From contig NZ_JAELXS010000010.1 in NCBI RefSeq assembly GCF_016427505.1, positions 47,168 to 111,167 of the forward strand: a stretch of DNA of 64,000 nt. Reading direction: 5' to 3'. Positions 31,358 through 39,577 of this stretch are shown one piece after another. The position numbers and the translations under genes are program-made. Below the pieces are notes generated by a model, which had not been told where the DNA came from, ran no database searches, and worked only from the letters and a program-made list of their open reading frames with translations. Positions within the stretch are counted from its first letter, which is position 1; every line of letters starts with the position of its first letter. This DNA is from Sphingomonas mollis (GTDB lineage: Bacteria; Pseudomonadota; Alphaproteobacteria; Sphingomonadales; Sphingomonadaceae).

Positions 31358-33961
31358 ATGAGTGACGGCAACGGGAGCAGTGACAGGAACGGGGGCATGG
31401 CATCCAATGATCGCGCCCGGATCGACGCGATCGCCCGCTATGGCATTCTCGATACTGCACCGGAGGCAGCGTTCGACGACGTCGCGGCCATGGCGGCCGA
31501 CATCCTCGACGCGCCGATGGCGATGGTCAATTTCGTCGCCGGCGACCGGCAATGGTTCAAGGCCGCGGTGGGAGTGGGCTGGAACGATCTACCCCTCGAC
31601 ATGTCGATCTGTCGACAAATCATGCTGAAACCGGGCGTCGTGGTCGTTCCCGATCTGACGCTGGACAACCGGTTCGACGGCAATCCCCTGATCCACGCAG
31701 CGACAGGCCTGCGTTTTTATGCCGGTGCCGTACTGGAGACGCCGGACGGCGTACCGGTCGGCGCGGTCTGCGTGCTCGACACGGTTCCGCGACCGGACGG
31801 CATCAGCGTGCGGCAGGAACGCACGCTGAAGATGCTGGCCGCCTATACCATGACGCAGCTGGAACTGCGGCGCACCACCGCGCTGGCCGAAGCGGAAGCA
31901 GCGCGGGCGGAGAAGCGCGGACAGCGACTGGCCCTGCTGACGAAGGGCGCCGCCAGCCTGCTGGAAGCGGACGATGCCGCGACGATGATCCACGACGTCT
32001 ATGCGTTGCTGGAGGAGCCGTTCGGGCTCGATGCCTCGTTCTTCTACACCTGCAGCGACCAGGATCTGCGCCTCGTCGCGTCGGCCGGACTGACGCCCGG
32101 GCAACAGCGGCAGGCCCACCGCCTGGAATTCGGCAAGACGATCTGCGGCATCGTCGCCGAAACGCGGACGCCGGCGCATCTGGCCGACATCCAGCTATCC
32201 GACGATCCGGAGGCTGCGTTCCTGCGAACGCTAGGCCTCGACGCCTATCTCGGCGCGCCATTGATCCATGACGACCGCCTGCTCGGCACGCTGTCGTTCG
32301 GGCGGCGGGGACAGGCGTTCTCGGAGGGCGAGCTGGGCGTCCTGCGCACCCTGATCGCGCAGATCGCCACCGCGATCGGCCGCCTGCGCGCCGATGATCG
32401 CCTTCGCGAAAGCGAGGCGCGGTTCCGCAACATGGCCGACCATGCACCGGTGATGATGTGGGTGACCGGTCCGACCGGTTTCTGCACCTATCTGAACGCG
32501 CATTGGTATGATTTCACCGGGCAGGAACCTGGCACCGGTGAGGGGTATGGCTGGCTCGACGCCGTCCATCCCGACGATCGGCCCGCGGCCGGCCAGGCCT
32601 TCGCCACCGCCAATGCGGCGCAGCGCCAGTACCGCGTCGATTTCCGCCTGCGCCGCGCGGACGGCGTCTATCGCTGGACGATCGATACCGCCGCCCCGCG
32701 CTTCGACGATGACGGCGCCTATCTGGGCTATGTCGGATCGGTCATCGACATCGAGGAGCGCAAGGTCGCCGAGACCGAACTGGAAGCCCGCGTCGCGGCC
32801 GCGCTCGCCGAACAGGCGCGGATCGAGGAAACGCTGCGCCAGGCCCAGAAAATGGAGGCGGTCGGCCAGTTGACCGGCGGGATCGCGCATGATTTCAACA
32901 ATATGCTGGCCGTCATCATCGGCTCGCTCGACCTGTTGAACCGGCGGGTCGACAATCAGGATGCGCGCATCAGGCGCTATGTCGATGCCGCGCTGGACGG
33001 GGCGCGGCGGGCGGCCAACCTGACGCAGCGGCTGCTCGCCTTCACCCGCAACCAGCCGCTCAATCCCGAACCGGTCGATGTCGACGCACTGGTCACCGGC
33101 ATGACCGACCTGATCCGCGGTGCGCTGGGCGCGGATATCGTGATGGAGACGGTGCTGGCCGATGGCCGCTGGCACGTGCTGGCCGATGCCAGCCAGCTCG
33201 AGAACGTCGTCCTCAATCTGGCGATGAACGCGCGCGATGCGATGCCGGAGGGCGGGCGGCTGACGATCGTGACACGCGATGTCGTGCTGGATGACGATCA
33301 GGTCGCTGCGTTTCCCGGCCTGACCCCCGGCGACTATGTCGCGATCACCGTCGGCGACACCGGCACGGGCATGACCGCCGAGGTGATCGCCAGAGCGTTC
33401 GACCCGTTCTTCACCACCAAGGAAGTGGGCAAGGGCACCGGCCTCGGCCTCAGCCAGGTGTACGGGTTCGCACGCCAGTCCGGTGGCCATGTCGCGATCG
33501 ATTCCGCCCCCGGCCGGGGCACCCGCGTCACGATCTCCCTGCCGCGCCAGACCGCCACCGATCCCGCCCGGTCGCAAGGCGACACGACGGCCGGGCCGGC
33601 ACCGGGCAACCGGGGCGAGGTGGTGCTGGTGGTCGAGGACGAACCGGCGGTCCGCCAGTTCAGCGCCGATGCGTTGACCGAACTGGGATACCGCGTCCTG
33701 TCGGCCGATGGCGCCGCGACCGCGCTGCGCCTGCTGGAAACGCATCCCGACATCGCGCTGATGTTCACCGACATCGTCATGCCGGAAGTGAACGGCGTGA
33801 AGCTGGCGCAGGAAGCGTCATGGCGCTGGCCGGGCCTGAAGATCCTCTTCACCACCGGCTATGCCCGCGACGCCATCCAGCAGGACGGCATCGCCCTGAT
33901 CGGCAAACCCTTCACCATCGAGGAACTCGCCACCAGGGTCCGCCAGACGCTGGACGGCTGA
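31358..33961 (+). CDS. Hybrid histidine kinase, GAF-GAF-PAS-HisKA-HATPase-REC
   Basis: An 867-residue soluble sensor with no membrane helices. Domains: GAF (about 25-170), second GAF (about 190-345), PAS (355-470, with FTGQEPGTGEGYGWLDAVHPDD), then HisKA with the H-box GGIAHDFNNML (His511). The ATPase domain shows N box NLAMNARDAMPEGG, G1 VGDTGTGM and G2 GKGTGLGLSQVYGF. A C-terminal receiver has phosphoacceptor Asp805 in MFTDIVMPEV and Lys in IGKPFT. The order resembles cytoplasmic hybrid kinases related to general-stress or light/redox sensing. No Cys or His chromophore site was established. ATG 31358 and ATG 31397 are both possible. Confidence 0.9.
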   Translation: MSDGNGSSDRNGGMASNDRARIDAIARYGILDTAPEAAFDDVAAMAADILDAPMAMVNFVAGDRQWFKAAVGVGWNDLPLDMSICRQIMLKPGVVVVPDLTLDNRFDGNPLIHAATGLRFYAGAVLETPDGVPVGAVCVLDTVPRPDGISVRQERTLKMLAAYTMTQLELRRTTALAEAEAARAEKRGQRLALLTKGAASLLEADDAATMIHDVYALLEEPFGLDASFFYTCSDQDLRLVASAGLTPGQQRQAHRLEFGKTICGIVAETRTPAHLADIQLSDDPEAAFLRTLGLDAYLGAPLIHDDRLLGTLSFGRRGQAFSEGELGVLRTLIAQIATAIGRLRADDRLRESEARFRNMADHAPVMMWVTGPTGFCTYLNAHWYDFTGQEPGTGEGYGWLDAVHPDDRPAAGQAFATANAAQRQYRVDFRLRRADGVYRWTIDTAAPRFDDDGAYLGYVGSVIDIEERKVAETELEARVAAALAEQARIEETLRQAQKMEAVGQLTGGIAHDFNNMLAVIIGSLDLLNRRVDNQDARIRRYVDAALDGARRAANLTQRLLAFTRNQPLNPEPVDVDALVTGMTDLIRGALGADIVMETVLADGRWHVLADASQLENVVLNLAMNARDAMPEGGRLTIVTRDVVLDDDQVAAFPGLTPGDYVAITVGDTGTGMTAEVIARAFDPFFTTKEVGKGTGLGLSQVYGFARQSGGHVAIDSAPGRGTRVTISLPRQTATDPARSQGDTTAGPAPGNRGEVVLVVEDEPAVRQFSADALTELGYRVLSADGAATALRLLETHPDIALMFTDIVMPEVNGVKLAQEASWRWPGLKILFTTGYARDAIQQDGIALIGKPFTIEELATRVRQTLDG

Positions 33962-33966
33962 ACCTC

Positions 33967-33987
33967 CCTCTCCCACCGGGAGAGGGA
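33967..33987 (+). terminator. Rho-independent-like terminator
   Basis: CCCTCTCCC and GGGAGAGGG pair perfectly over a 3-base ACC loop, six bases after the kinase stop. They are followed by AAAA rather than T on this strand, so function on the plus strand is uncertain. Confidence 0.55.
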
Positions 33988-34103
33988 AAAGACGGCGCAG
34001 CCGGCGAAGGGTGAGGGCGGCGGGTATGTCCTACACGAGGGGGATCGATTATCCCCGTAATCCGCTCTTTCTCACCGTCTGCCAGCCCCCCGCCACACTA
34101 CTC

Positions 34104-34127
34104 CGCGCGCGTACACGCGCGTACGTG
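34104..34127. repeat. 24-base strictly alternating pyrimidine/purine tract
   Basis: The tract is CG, TA and CA steps only and contains the unit GCGCGTAC twice. It sits in the 150-bp gap between the convergent kinase and GST genes. Such tracts can adopt Z-DNA under negative supercoiling. Confidence 0.7.
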
Positions 34128-34175
34128 GGTGTGACTTTCGGGACTTTCCGCCCGCTCCGACGGGGCCGCGACTGC

Positions 34176-34967
34176 CTATTCCCCCGGCCAGGAAAACCGG
34201 ATGTTATCCGCCGCCAGCCCGTCGGTGACGACCTCGATCCCGCCCGACCGGATCATCCATTCCAGCCGATGATCGCGATATTCCCGGCGCCGCCCGCCGG
34301 TGGTGTAGAGCGTGGCCGCCTCCGCCATCCGTGCGGCCGCGGCATCGAACTCGCGGAACGTCCCGGCCACCGACGGCCGCAGCCGCACCCGCCGGTGCCA
34401 CAGGTCGAGCGGCGATCCCGGCGCCGGTCCCAGCCCGTAATGGACGGACCGGTTGACCATCGGCGCCACGGCCACGTCCGCCCAGCCGAACGCCTGCCCG
34501 CCGAACCACTCCGCCCCGCCCAGCCGGCCCGCCAGCCATGCCTGCAACGTGGCGGTATCCCGCGCCGCGACCGCGTTCAGCCGATCCGCCAGCGCGCCGG
34601 TCGCCCGGCCGAACCACAGGATCTCGCCAACCCCCCAGTTCACCGCCTCATATTGGGTATCGCAGATCTCCTCGATCTGCCGCGCCCGTGCCCGGGCGAG
34701 CGGCCCGGCCGGCATCAGTGCCGGCTGCGGCCAGCGATCCTCCAGATATTCCAGGATGATCGTCGAATCGAACAGCGCCGCGCCATCGACCACCAGCGCC
34801 GGCACCTCGCCGCGTGGATTGGCGGCGACGAACGCCGTATCGCGGCGCCCGGTGCCGAAATCGTCGGGCAGCACCGCCTCGAACGCGAGCCCCTTTTCCC
34901 GGAGCGCGATCTTCACCTTCTGCGCATAGGACGACAGCGGGTGATCGTAGAGCAGCACCGGGTTCAC
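34176..34967 (-). CDS. Glutathione S-transferase family protein
   Basis: A 263-residue GST-fold protein. The thioredoxin-like N-domain is VLLYDHPLSSYAQKVKIALREKGL; Ser near residue 12-13 is the likely catalytic position. The cis-Pro/GSH-binding block is RGEVPALVVDGAALFDSTIILEYLED, and an all-helical C-domain follows. The start is GTG 34967, overlapping the ohrR stop by four bases (GTGA), so the two are cotranscribed. A thiol-transfer or detoxification role alongside OhrR/Ohr peroxide control is inferred. The C-domain is longer than in minimal GSTs and the substrate is unknown. Confidence 0.85.
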   Translation of the reverse strand: MNPVLLYDHPLSSYAQKVKIALREKGLAFEAVLPDDFGTGRRDTAFVAANPRGEVPALVVDGAALFDSTIILEYLEDRWPQPALMPAGPLARARARQIEEICDTQYEAVNWGVGEILWFGRATGALADRLNAVAARDTATLQAWLAGRLGGAEWFGGQAFGWADVAVAPMVNRSVHYGLGPAPGSPLDLWHRRVRLRPSVAGTFREFDAAAARMAEAATLYTTGGRRREYRDHRLEWMIRSGGIEVVTDGLAADNIRFSWPGE

Positions 34968-35428
34968 GCCGCGGCCAGCCCGCGGCGCAGCGCCGACACC
35001 TCCGCATTCAGCGCCGCCAGCCGTTCCGGCGTCATCCCCGACCGCGCCACGATCAGCGGGGCGAGGCACCCGGTCTCCGCCCAGCGCGCCTTGCCCGTCT
35101 CGGTCAGGCGGACATGCACCTGCCGCTCGTCTGCGGGGTTGCGGACACGGGTAACGAGGCCCGCCGCCTCCAGCCGCTTGGCCAGCGGCGTGATCGTGCT
35201 CGGCTCCAGCGCCAGCCGCTCGGCGATCGCCCCGATCGACCGCCCGGTCCCCTCTTCATCCCCCGCCTCGTTCAGCGTCTGCAGGACCAGGAACTGCGGA
35301 TAGGTGATGCCCAGCCGGTCGAGCACCGGCTTGTACGCCCGATTGATCGCGATCGTCGCGGCATAGAGCGAAAAGCAGAGCTGCTCGTCGAGGGGCAGGG
35401 GACCAGAAAGGGGGATGGCGTCTTCCAT
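34964..35428 (-). CDS. ohrR: OhrR-type MarR family peroxide sensor
   Basis: A 154-residue MarR-family winged-helix repressor. The N-terminal PLDEQLCFSLYAA carries Cys18, the peroxidatic cysteine position of OhrR. The winged helix is visible as LEPSTITPLAKRLEAAGLVTR and the wing NPADERQVHVRLTETG. It is divergent from ohr, with a palindromic operator between them. Oxidation of Cys18 by organic hydroperoxide is expected to release the operator. The gene is followed by an overlapping GST gene. Confidence 0.93.
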   Translation of the reverse strand: MEDAIPLSGPLPLDEQLCFSLYAATIAINRAYKPVLDRLGITYPQFLVLQTLNEAGDEEGTGRSIGAIAERLALEPSTITPLAKRLEAAGLVTRVRNPADERQVHVRLTETGKARWAETGCLAPLIVARSGMTPERLAALNAEVSALRRGLAAA

Positions 35429-35450
35429 ACCTCACCATTAGCACAATAAT

Positions 35451-35516
35451 GATTATCGCGGCAAATTAGTGATGGACAGAGCTTTTCATCACACCCATAT
35501 GATTATCACGATAATC
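35451..35516. promoter_or_regulatory. OhrR operator region
   Basis: GATTATC-AC-GATAATC at 35501-35516 is a perfect inverted repeat. A second GATTATC half-site lies at 35451-35457, 50 bases (about five helical turns) away. The region sits between divergent ohrR and ohr, and the palindrome ends 17 bases before the ohr start codon. Confidence 0.7.
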
Positions 35517-35532
35517 AATACGGAGATAAGCA

Positions 35533-35958
35533 ATGTCGGTCGACGTGAAGTACACCACCACCGCCACGGCCACCGGTGGTCGCGACGGCCACGCCCGGTC
35601 GGACGACGGCACGCTCGACGTGAAGCTGTCGACCCCAAAGGAACTAGGCGGCGCCGGCGGTGACGGCAGCAACCCCGAACAGCTGTTCGCCGCAGGCTAT
35701 TCCGCCTGCTTCATCGGCGCCCTGAAAGTCGCCGGCCAGCAACTGAAGGTGAAGCTGCCCGCCGACATGACGGTCACCGCCAAGGTCGGCATCGGCCCCC
35801 GCGCAGCCGGCGGTTTCGGTATCACCACCGATCTGACCATCGCCCTCCCCGGCCTGGACCGCGACCAGGCGCAGCATCTGGTGGATACGGCGCATGAGAT
35901 TTGCCCGTATTCGAATGCGACGCGGGGCAATGTGGAGGTGGGGCTGGTGGTCGTCTAA
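35533..35958 (+). CDS. ohr: Organic hydroperoxide resistance protein Ohr
   Basis: A 141-residue OsmC/Ohr-fold thiol peroxidase. The two redox cysteines are Cys59 in AAGYSACFIGAL and Cys124 in EICPYSNATRGN, both in the Ohr context. SNPEQLFAAGY is a further family signature. Ohr reduces organic and fatty-acid hydroperoxides using lipoylated proteins. ATG 35533 has GGAGATAAG upstream. Controlled by the divergent ohrR. It is convergent with the par operon, with seven bases between stops. Confidence 0.95.
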   Translation: MSVDVKYTTTATATGGRDGHARSDDGTLDVKLSTPKELGGAGGDGSNPEQLFAAGYSACFIGALKVAGQQLKVKLPADMTVTAKVGIGPRAAGGFGITTDLTIALPGLDRDQAQHLVDTAHEICPYSNATRGNVEVGLVVV

Positions 35959-35965
35959 ATGGAGT

Positions 35966-36241
35966 TTACTCTCCAATCGGACTTTCACCGTGCTTCCTCA
36001 GCACATCATTGAACGCTTCGGCCATCAAGTCCTGCAGGCTTCGCCCCTGACGCCTCGCCAGCATGTGCATGGCGAAGGACATGTCGGGGGTGAAGAAGCC
36101 GGCGATCTGTTTGCGGCCTTGTCGGCTGGCGGGCCCCTTGCCTTCCGGTTCGCGGGGGCTCTCGACCGGCGTGGCTGACGCAGGCGCCGTTGCCGGCACC
36201 GCGCGATCGCGCAGGTTGGCGAAGCTGGGTTTGCGGCTCAT
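35966..36241 (-). CDS. Small partition partner, ribbon-helix-helix-like
   Basis: A 91-residue protein. The basic, flexible N-terminus (residues 1-45; RDRAVPATAPASATPVESPR) resembles the ParA-stimulating tail of ParG-type proteins. The C-terminal half, KQIAGFFTPDMSFAMHMLARRQGRSLQDLMAEAFNDVLRKHGE, fits a ribbon-helix-helix domain. ATG 36241 overlaps the parA stop by four bases. It is likely the centromere-binding partner and autorepressor. Phased heptads upstream of parA are the candidate target sites. Confidence 0.8.
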   Translation of the reverse strand: MSRKPSFANLRDRAVPATAPASATPVESPREPEGKGPASRQGRKQIAGFFTPDMSFAMHMLARRQGRSLQDLMAEAFNDVLRKHGESPIGE

Positions 36242-36888
36242 GCGGTCTTTCCCTTGCGCTTGATCGGTTCGCCGACCTGTCGACATGTCCACTCGTATAG
36301 CTGTCTGATCTCGTCGGCCGCCTTGCCGGTGGGTTCCAGTTCCATGACGGTGCGTCCCTCCGCCGATGCGTGGCGATAGGCGGCGCGGTCGGGGATCAGT
36401 ATCGGACAGGGCGGCGTGCCATAGCTTTCCACGAGTTCCCCCGCTTCGGCATAGATACGCGGGGCGTTGGGGCTGCCGGCGGTGAAGACGACGAAGGCGG
36501 GTTTGCGGAGCAGTTGGACCAGCTTGGCGGTGGTCTGGATCGCCGACAGGTCGAAGGCGCTGGGGCGGCACGGGATCAGGACGAGATCGGCGATCTCGAC
36601 CGCGGCACGGGCGGCGCTGTCGGCATGGGGGGGCGTGTCGATGACGATGAAGTCGGCCCCCTGCCCGCTGGCCTGCGCTGCCTTGGCAGCCAGGCGCGGC
36701 GGTGGGCTGTCGATTACTTCGGGTGGCGCGTCCTGTCGCCAGGATGCCCATTGGCTGGCCGTCGCCTGCGGATCGGTGTCGATGATGAGCGCGACGCGGC
36801 CGGCGTCCTGCGCTGCGGCGGCGAGGTGGAGCGCCAGGGTGGTCTTTCCCGCCCCGCCCTTCTGACTGATGATCGCGATGGTCGGCAT
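36238..36888 (-). CDS. parA: ParA-family partition ATPase
   Basis: A 216-residue Walker-type ATPase. The deviant Walker A is QKGGAGKTTLALHLA (signature Lys11-type position in KGGAGKT, residues 10-16), Walker A' is LIIDTDPQATASQW, and Walker B is FIVIDTPPHAD. There is no N-terminal helix-turn-helix, so it is the short class Ib (ParF-like) type, which uses a small RHH partner. That matches the overlapping downstream gene. It moves plasmid copies along the nucleoid. ATG 36888 lies inside the first upstream heptad repeat, suggesting autoregulation by the partner. Confidence 0.92.
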   Translation of the reverse strand: MPTIAIISQKGGAGKTTLALHLAAAAQDAGRVALIIDTDPQATASQWASWRQDAPPEVIDSPPPRLAAKAAQASGQGADFIVIDTPPHADSAARAAVEIADLVLIPCRPSAFDLSAIQTTAKLVQLLRKPAFVVFTAGSPNAPRIYAEAGELVESYGTPPCPILIPDRAAYRHASAEGRTVMELEPTGKAADEIRQLYEWTCRQVGEPIKRKGKTA

Positions 36889-36941
36889 GTCTGGTCCTGT
36901 ACATGTCTACACGGCGACATGTCATCAGCGAAGATCATGTC
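36885..36941. promoter_or_regulatory. Phased (A/G/T)CATGTC heptads at parA promoter
   Basis: GCATGTC 36885, ACATGTC 36901, ACATGTC 36917 and TCATGTC 36935 are spaced 16, 16 and 18 bases and overlap the parA start codon. Small RHH partition proteins bind short direct repeats, so this is a candidate operator and centromere. A similar array lies at 40961-41014. Confidence 0.6.
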
Positions 36942-37141
36942 TCCCATGCACAAGAGATGTTCGGCCCGCTCAACGGGCGGAATGCCACATAGCCCCTTCA
37001 TGCCGCTCGTTCAGGCCACGCCGGAAACCGCTTGATCCCCATAGGGAGCATGCGGCGGCGTAGCCGACGCTTTATGGTTTCAATTTAAATTTCGATCGTT
37101 TTTGTGTGTCGCATCTCAGCATGGACAATTTTTGTTGGCTG

Positions 37142-37948
37142 TCAGGCCAACTCCGTCCGAGTAGTTGAATCAGAATCTGTTAGCGGTTGCGGATTGTTTT
37201 GAGACTCACGCTCCAGACCATCGATCCGCTCACCCAGCCGGGCGAGCATCTTACCGAGCGTACCGCCCACCGTCGCTCTCGCCAGATCGCGACACGACAG
37301 GCTAGCCAGCATCGTCTGCGTCTCCTCGATCCGATCCGCCTCTCGCTGGATCTGATCGTCCGGCACCGGCGCAGGGCGCATCCAGCGCGGCAGATAGGCC
37401 ATGACGATCTTCGGCAAGGCGGGGCGATAGACGTTCGACGTCTGCTTGTAGCGAGGGCCCGGCCCCTCCCCCTCGACGCGCTTGAACCGGCGCTGGCGGA
37501 CGATGAAGCCGATCCCCTCGAGGATGTGGAGCGCACGGGCGATCGTCGCACGGCCGAGCTTCGTCGCCTCGGCCAGATAGTCGTAGCTGGGATAGACGCG
37601 ACCGCGATTGAGGCGGGCGAGCGTCAGCATCTCCTCATAGACGCGCACCGCCCCCGCGGTCAGCGCCGCGATCGCGCGCTCTGTTCTGGTCAGATCGCGC
37701 GTGCCGGCGCGCGCCTCGCGGGCGAGCTGGCGACCGGCATCGAGCGTGCGCCGGGCCACACGCAGCAATCGGTCGGTCTCACCCTTGGCGGGCACGCTGA
37801 AGAACATGTCCTCGAAGGTACCGGCCTCGATACTGTCGCGCAGCACCGGCGCACCGGTACGATGCGGGGCGCCCGAACGCGCAGGCTTGCGCATGCGAAC
37901 GCCGCGCAACGCCAGCGTCGCCGCTTCCCCCAGGGTAAACGCCGTCAT
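37142..37948 (-). CDS. Winged-helix plasmid replication protein
   Basis: A 268-residue protein. A charged helical N-terminal half (AGRQLAREARAGTRDLTRTERAIAALTAGAVRVYEEML) is followed by a winged helix: RGRVYPSYDYLAEATKLGRATIARALHILEGIGFIVRQRRFKRV, about residues 137-180. Proteins of this type sit beside repA/parA on sphingomonad plasmids and are annotated as replication protein or helix-turn-helix protein. ATG 37948 has GGATGGAAG directly upstream; ATG 37963 is less likely. It lies between the iteron array and parA. Its exact part in replication (initiator or copy regulator) is not established. Confidence 0.78.
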   Translation of the reverse strand: MTAFTLGEAATLALRGVRMRKPARSGAPHRTGAPVLRDSIEAGTFEDMFFSVPAKGETDRLLRVARRTLDAGRQLAREARAGTRDLTRTERAIAALTAGAVRVYEEMLTLARLNRGRVYPSYDYLAEATKLGRATIARALHILEGIGFIVRQRRFKRVEGEGPGPRYKQTSNVYRPALPKIVMAYLPRWMRPAPVPDDQIQREADRIEETQTMLASLSCRDLARATVGGTLGKMLARLGERIDGLERESQNNPQPLTDSDSTTRTELA

Positions 37949-38010
37949 CTTCCATCCCCTCATGGGCTGGGACCGGGACAAAAAGAGGGCGTGGCGCGAA
38001 ACGCGCATCC

Positions 38011-38139
38011 TTGAACCGATGGTCGATCAGGGGTATCTGGAGGAAGTTGTTCTACTTCGGGTCGACGTTTGGCGACGTCGCTCCATCAAACCGGTCATCG
38101 TACCGGGGGATGCCCGGCCTTCGTGCCGGGCTTTCTTTT
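38011..38139 (+). ncRNA. Candidate small RNA antisense to the replication-gene leader
   Basis: On the plus strand a promoter-like pair TTGAAC (38011) and TATCTG (38034) is spaced by 17 bases. About 75 bases after the expected start near 38046 comes an intrinsic terminator: GCCCGGC/GCCGGGC stem 38112-38131, then TTTCTTTT. The predicted RNA of about 95 nt is complementary to the 5' leader of the winged-helix replication gene. A short CGACG/CGTCG stem lies within it. Plasmid copy number is often set by such RNAs. No experimental evidence is available here. Confidence 0.45.
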
Positions 38140-38232
38140 ATGAGGTCACAGCCGCTCCGATTGCTGTGCCGGCATGACGCCGGCTGGAACCTTTACAATC
38201 GCAGGTAAAATCCAACATCGGAAGCGTTCACG

Positions 38233-38353
38233 GTTCGTGCTTTCGAGTATTAATGCCCGAAAAAGTTCGTGCTTTCGGGTATCAATGCCATCGAAAGTTC
38301 GTGCTTTCGGGTATTAATGCCATGCCGAGTTCGTGCTTTCGGATATCAATGCC
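38233..38353 (+). repeat. Origin iterons: four 25-bp repeats, 32-bp period
   Basis: Four copies of a 25-bp repeat with core GTTCGTGCTTTCG and ending ATnAATGCC start at 38233, 38265, 38297 and 38329, exactly 32 bases (three helical turns) apart. The last copy overlaps the repA stop codon. They are the likely RepA binding sites of the replication origin. Confidence 0.92.
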
Positions 38354-39326
38354 CCGTGCGGATTGTCGCCGATACGAGGCCCGGCTCGCGTGATTCGGCC
38401 GTTGATTCGCTGGTGCCCTCTGACCCGTCCTCGATCGCCGGCGGACGGCGGGTGATGACGACGCGGACGGGGCTCGCCTTGCGGCCCGGCCGGGCGGCGC
38501 CGGTGTCGGGCTCGCCGATCGTCTCGACCAGATCGAGCCGGTAGTTGGGGATCGCATCGGTGCCGGCGATCTGCTTCAGCGCGCTGCGGAAATTGGCGAG
38601 CGGGTTCTGGTAGCCGATCTGAAGGCGGAAGGTGGCGAGGTCGATATCGATCCCCTCCCCGTCTCCCGCCGATCGCGCGACTTCATAGATGCGCCGCTCG
38701 ATCGGGCCGAGCTGGAAATAGGCGGCCGCATAATCAAGCACATGCCGGTCGAGCAGGATCGCGCGGAACAGCCAGTCGCACAGCCGCACCTTCACCGCCT
38801 TCAGCCGGCGTTCGCCGGTGCGCGTCTTGGTATAATGCAGCTTCGCCTCGGACAGCCATGAAAAGAAGCCCTCCTCCCCCTCCCCGCCCGCTTCGATGTT
38901 GGTCTTGATCTGCGTGCCCTGCAGCCGCTCCAGCGCCTCGGACAACCGGCCATAGGACCGTGCCGAATGGTTGCTGCCGGTGACGTTGAACAGGTCGTGC
39001 GCGGTGAAGACGAAGTCCTGGTCGACCGCCTCGCCGGCATCCAGCTTGGCCGCCATCAGGCTGGCGATGTAGAGGACGATCTCCTTGTCATAGATCGTCG
39101 CGACGCCGCTGGCCGACGGGCGCACCTCGATCGACACCTGATCGGTCTGATAGGTGAGGGGCTTCATCCACCGCGTCTTGGCGAGCGCGAAGAAGGGGAA
39201 CGCCATCAGCGACCGCTCGCCGCGGATCTCACCATAGAGCGGACTGTCGAGCAGGAAGAGTTCGCCCTGAGGAATGGCCATCGGCTTGCTGTCCTTGGGG
39301 CGTTTCGGCGCGGGCGGGCGGCTCAT
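38346..39326 (-). CDS. repA: Plasmid replication initiator RepA (RPA family)
   Basis: A 326-residue initiator of the Replication initiator A (RPA) family. Family blocks are FPFFALAKTRWMKPLTYQTDQVSIEVRPS, GVATIYDKEIVLYIASLMAAKLDAG, SYGRLSEALERLQGTQIKTNI and LGPIERRIYEVARSAGDG. The C-terminal tail is basic, then acidic. ATG 39326 is clear. An inverted pair of iteron halves lies directly upstream, pointing to autoregulation. Four direct iterons lie at its 3' end. Its presence implies an extrachromosomal replicon or an integrated one. Confidence 0.93.
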   Translation of the reverse strand: MSRPPAPKRPKDSKPMAIPQGELFLLDSPLYGEIRGERSLMAFPFFALAKTRWMKPLTYQTDQVSIEVRPSASGVATIYDKEIVLYIASLMAAKLDAGEAVDQDFVFTAHDLFNVTGSNHSARSYGRLSEALERLQGTQIKTNIEAGGEGEEGFFSWLSEAKLHYTKTRTGERRLKAVKVRLCDWLFRAILLDRHVLDYAAAYFQLGPIERRIYEVARSAGDGEGIDIDLATFRLQIGYQNPLANFRSALKQIAGTDAIPNYRLDLVETIGEPDTGAARPGRKASPVRVVITRRPPAIEDGSEGTSESTAESREPGLVSATIRTGH

Positions 39327-39333
39327 CGGTATT

Positions 39334-39425
39334 CATACTCGAAAGCACGAACTTTCGGCCTTCCATTGGGGGTCGCACAGGGGGAAGGGCCGCTGAAGGG
39401 GCGTCCATTCGTGCTTTCGAGTATG
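39334..39425. promoter_or_regulatory. Inverted iteron pair in the repA promoter
   Basis: Arms 39334-39351 and 39408-39425 (TTCGTGCTTTCGAGTATG and its complement) are a perfect 18-bp inverted repeat using the iteron core, 7 bases upstream of repA. The arrangement fits binding of RepA dimers to repress repA, as in other iteron plasmids. Confidence 0.85.
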
Positions 39426-39577
39426 ATTGGGTGGGCCGTGCTCATCACCCCATATACTCTGATCCGGGGCCTATCCGCAAAAACGGGAATGGTCGGCGAT
39501 GGATCGATCGCGCGGGGAGTGAGGCAGTGATGGTCGATGATCCGACGTGTCGACACGACGACATCGCGACAGATCGA

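Noticed and set aside
31351..31365. Regulatory leader peptide before the hybrid kinase
   Set aside because: A 5-codon ATG...TGA overlaps the kinase start, but nothing distinguishes it from chance.
37187..38177. Plus-strand open frames across the replication gene
   Set aside because: Antisense shadows without ribosome sites; the terminator at 38112 is better explained by a short RNA, itself unproven.
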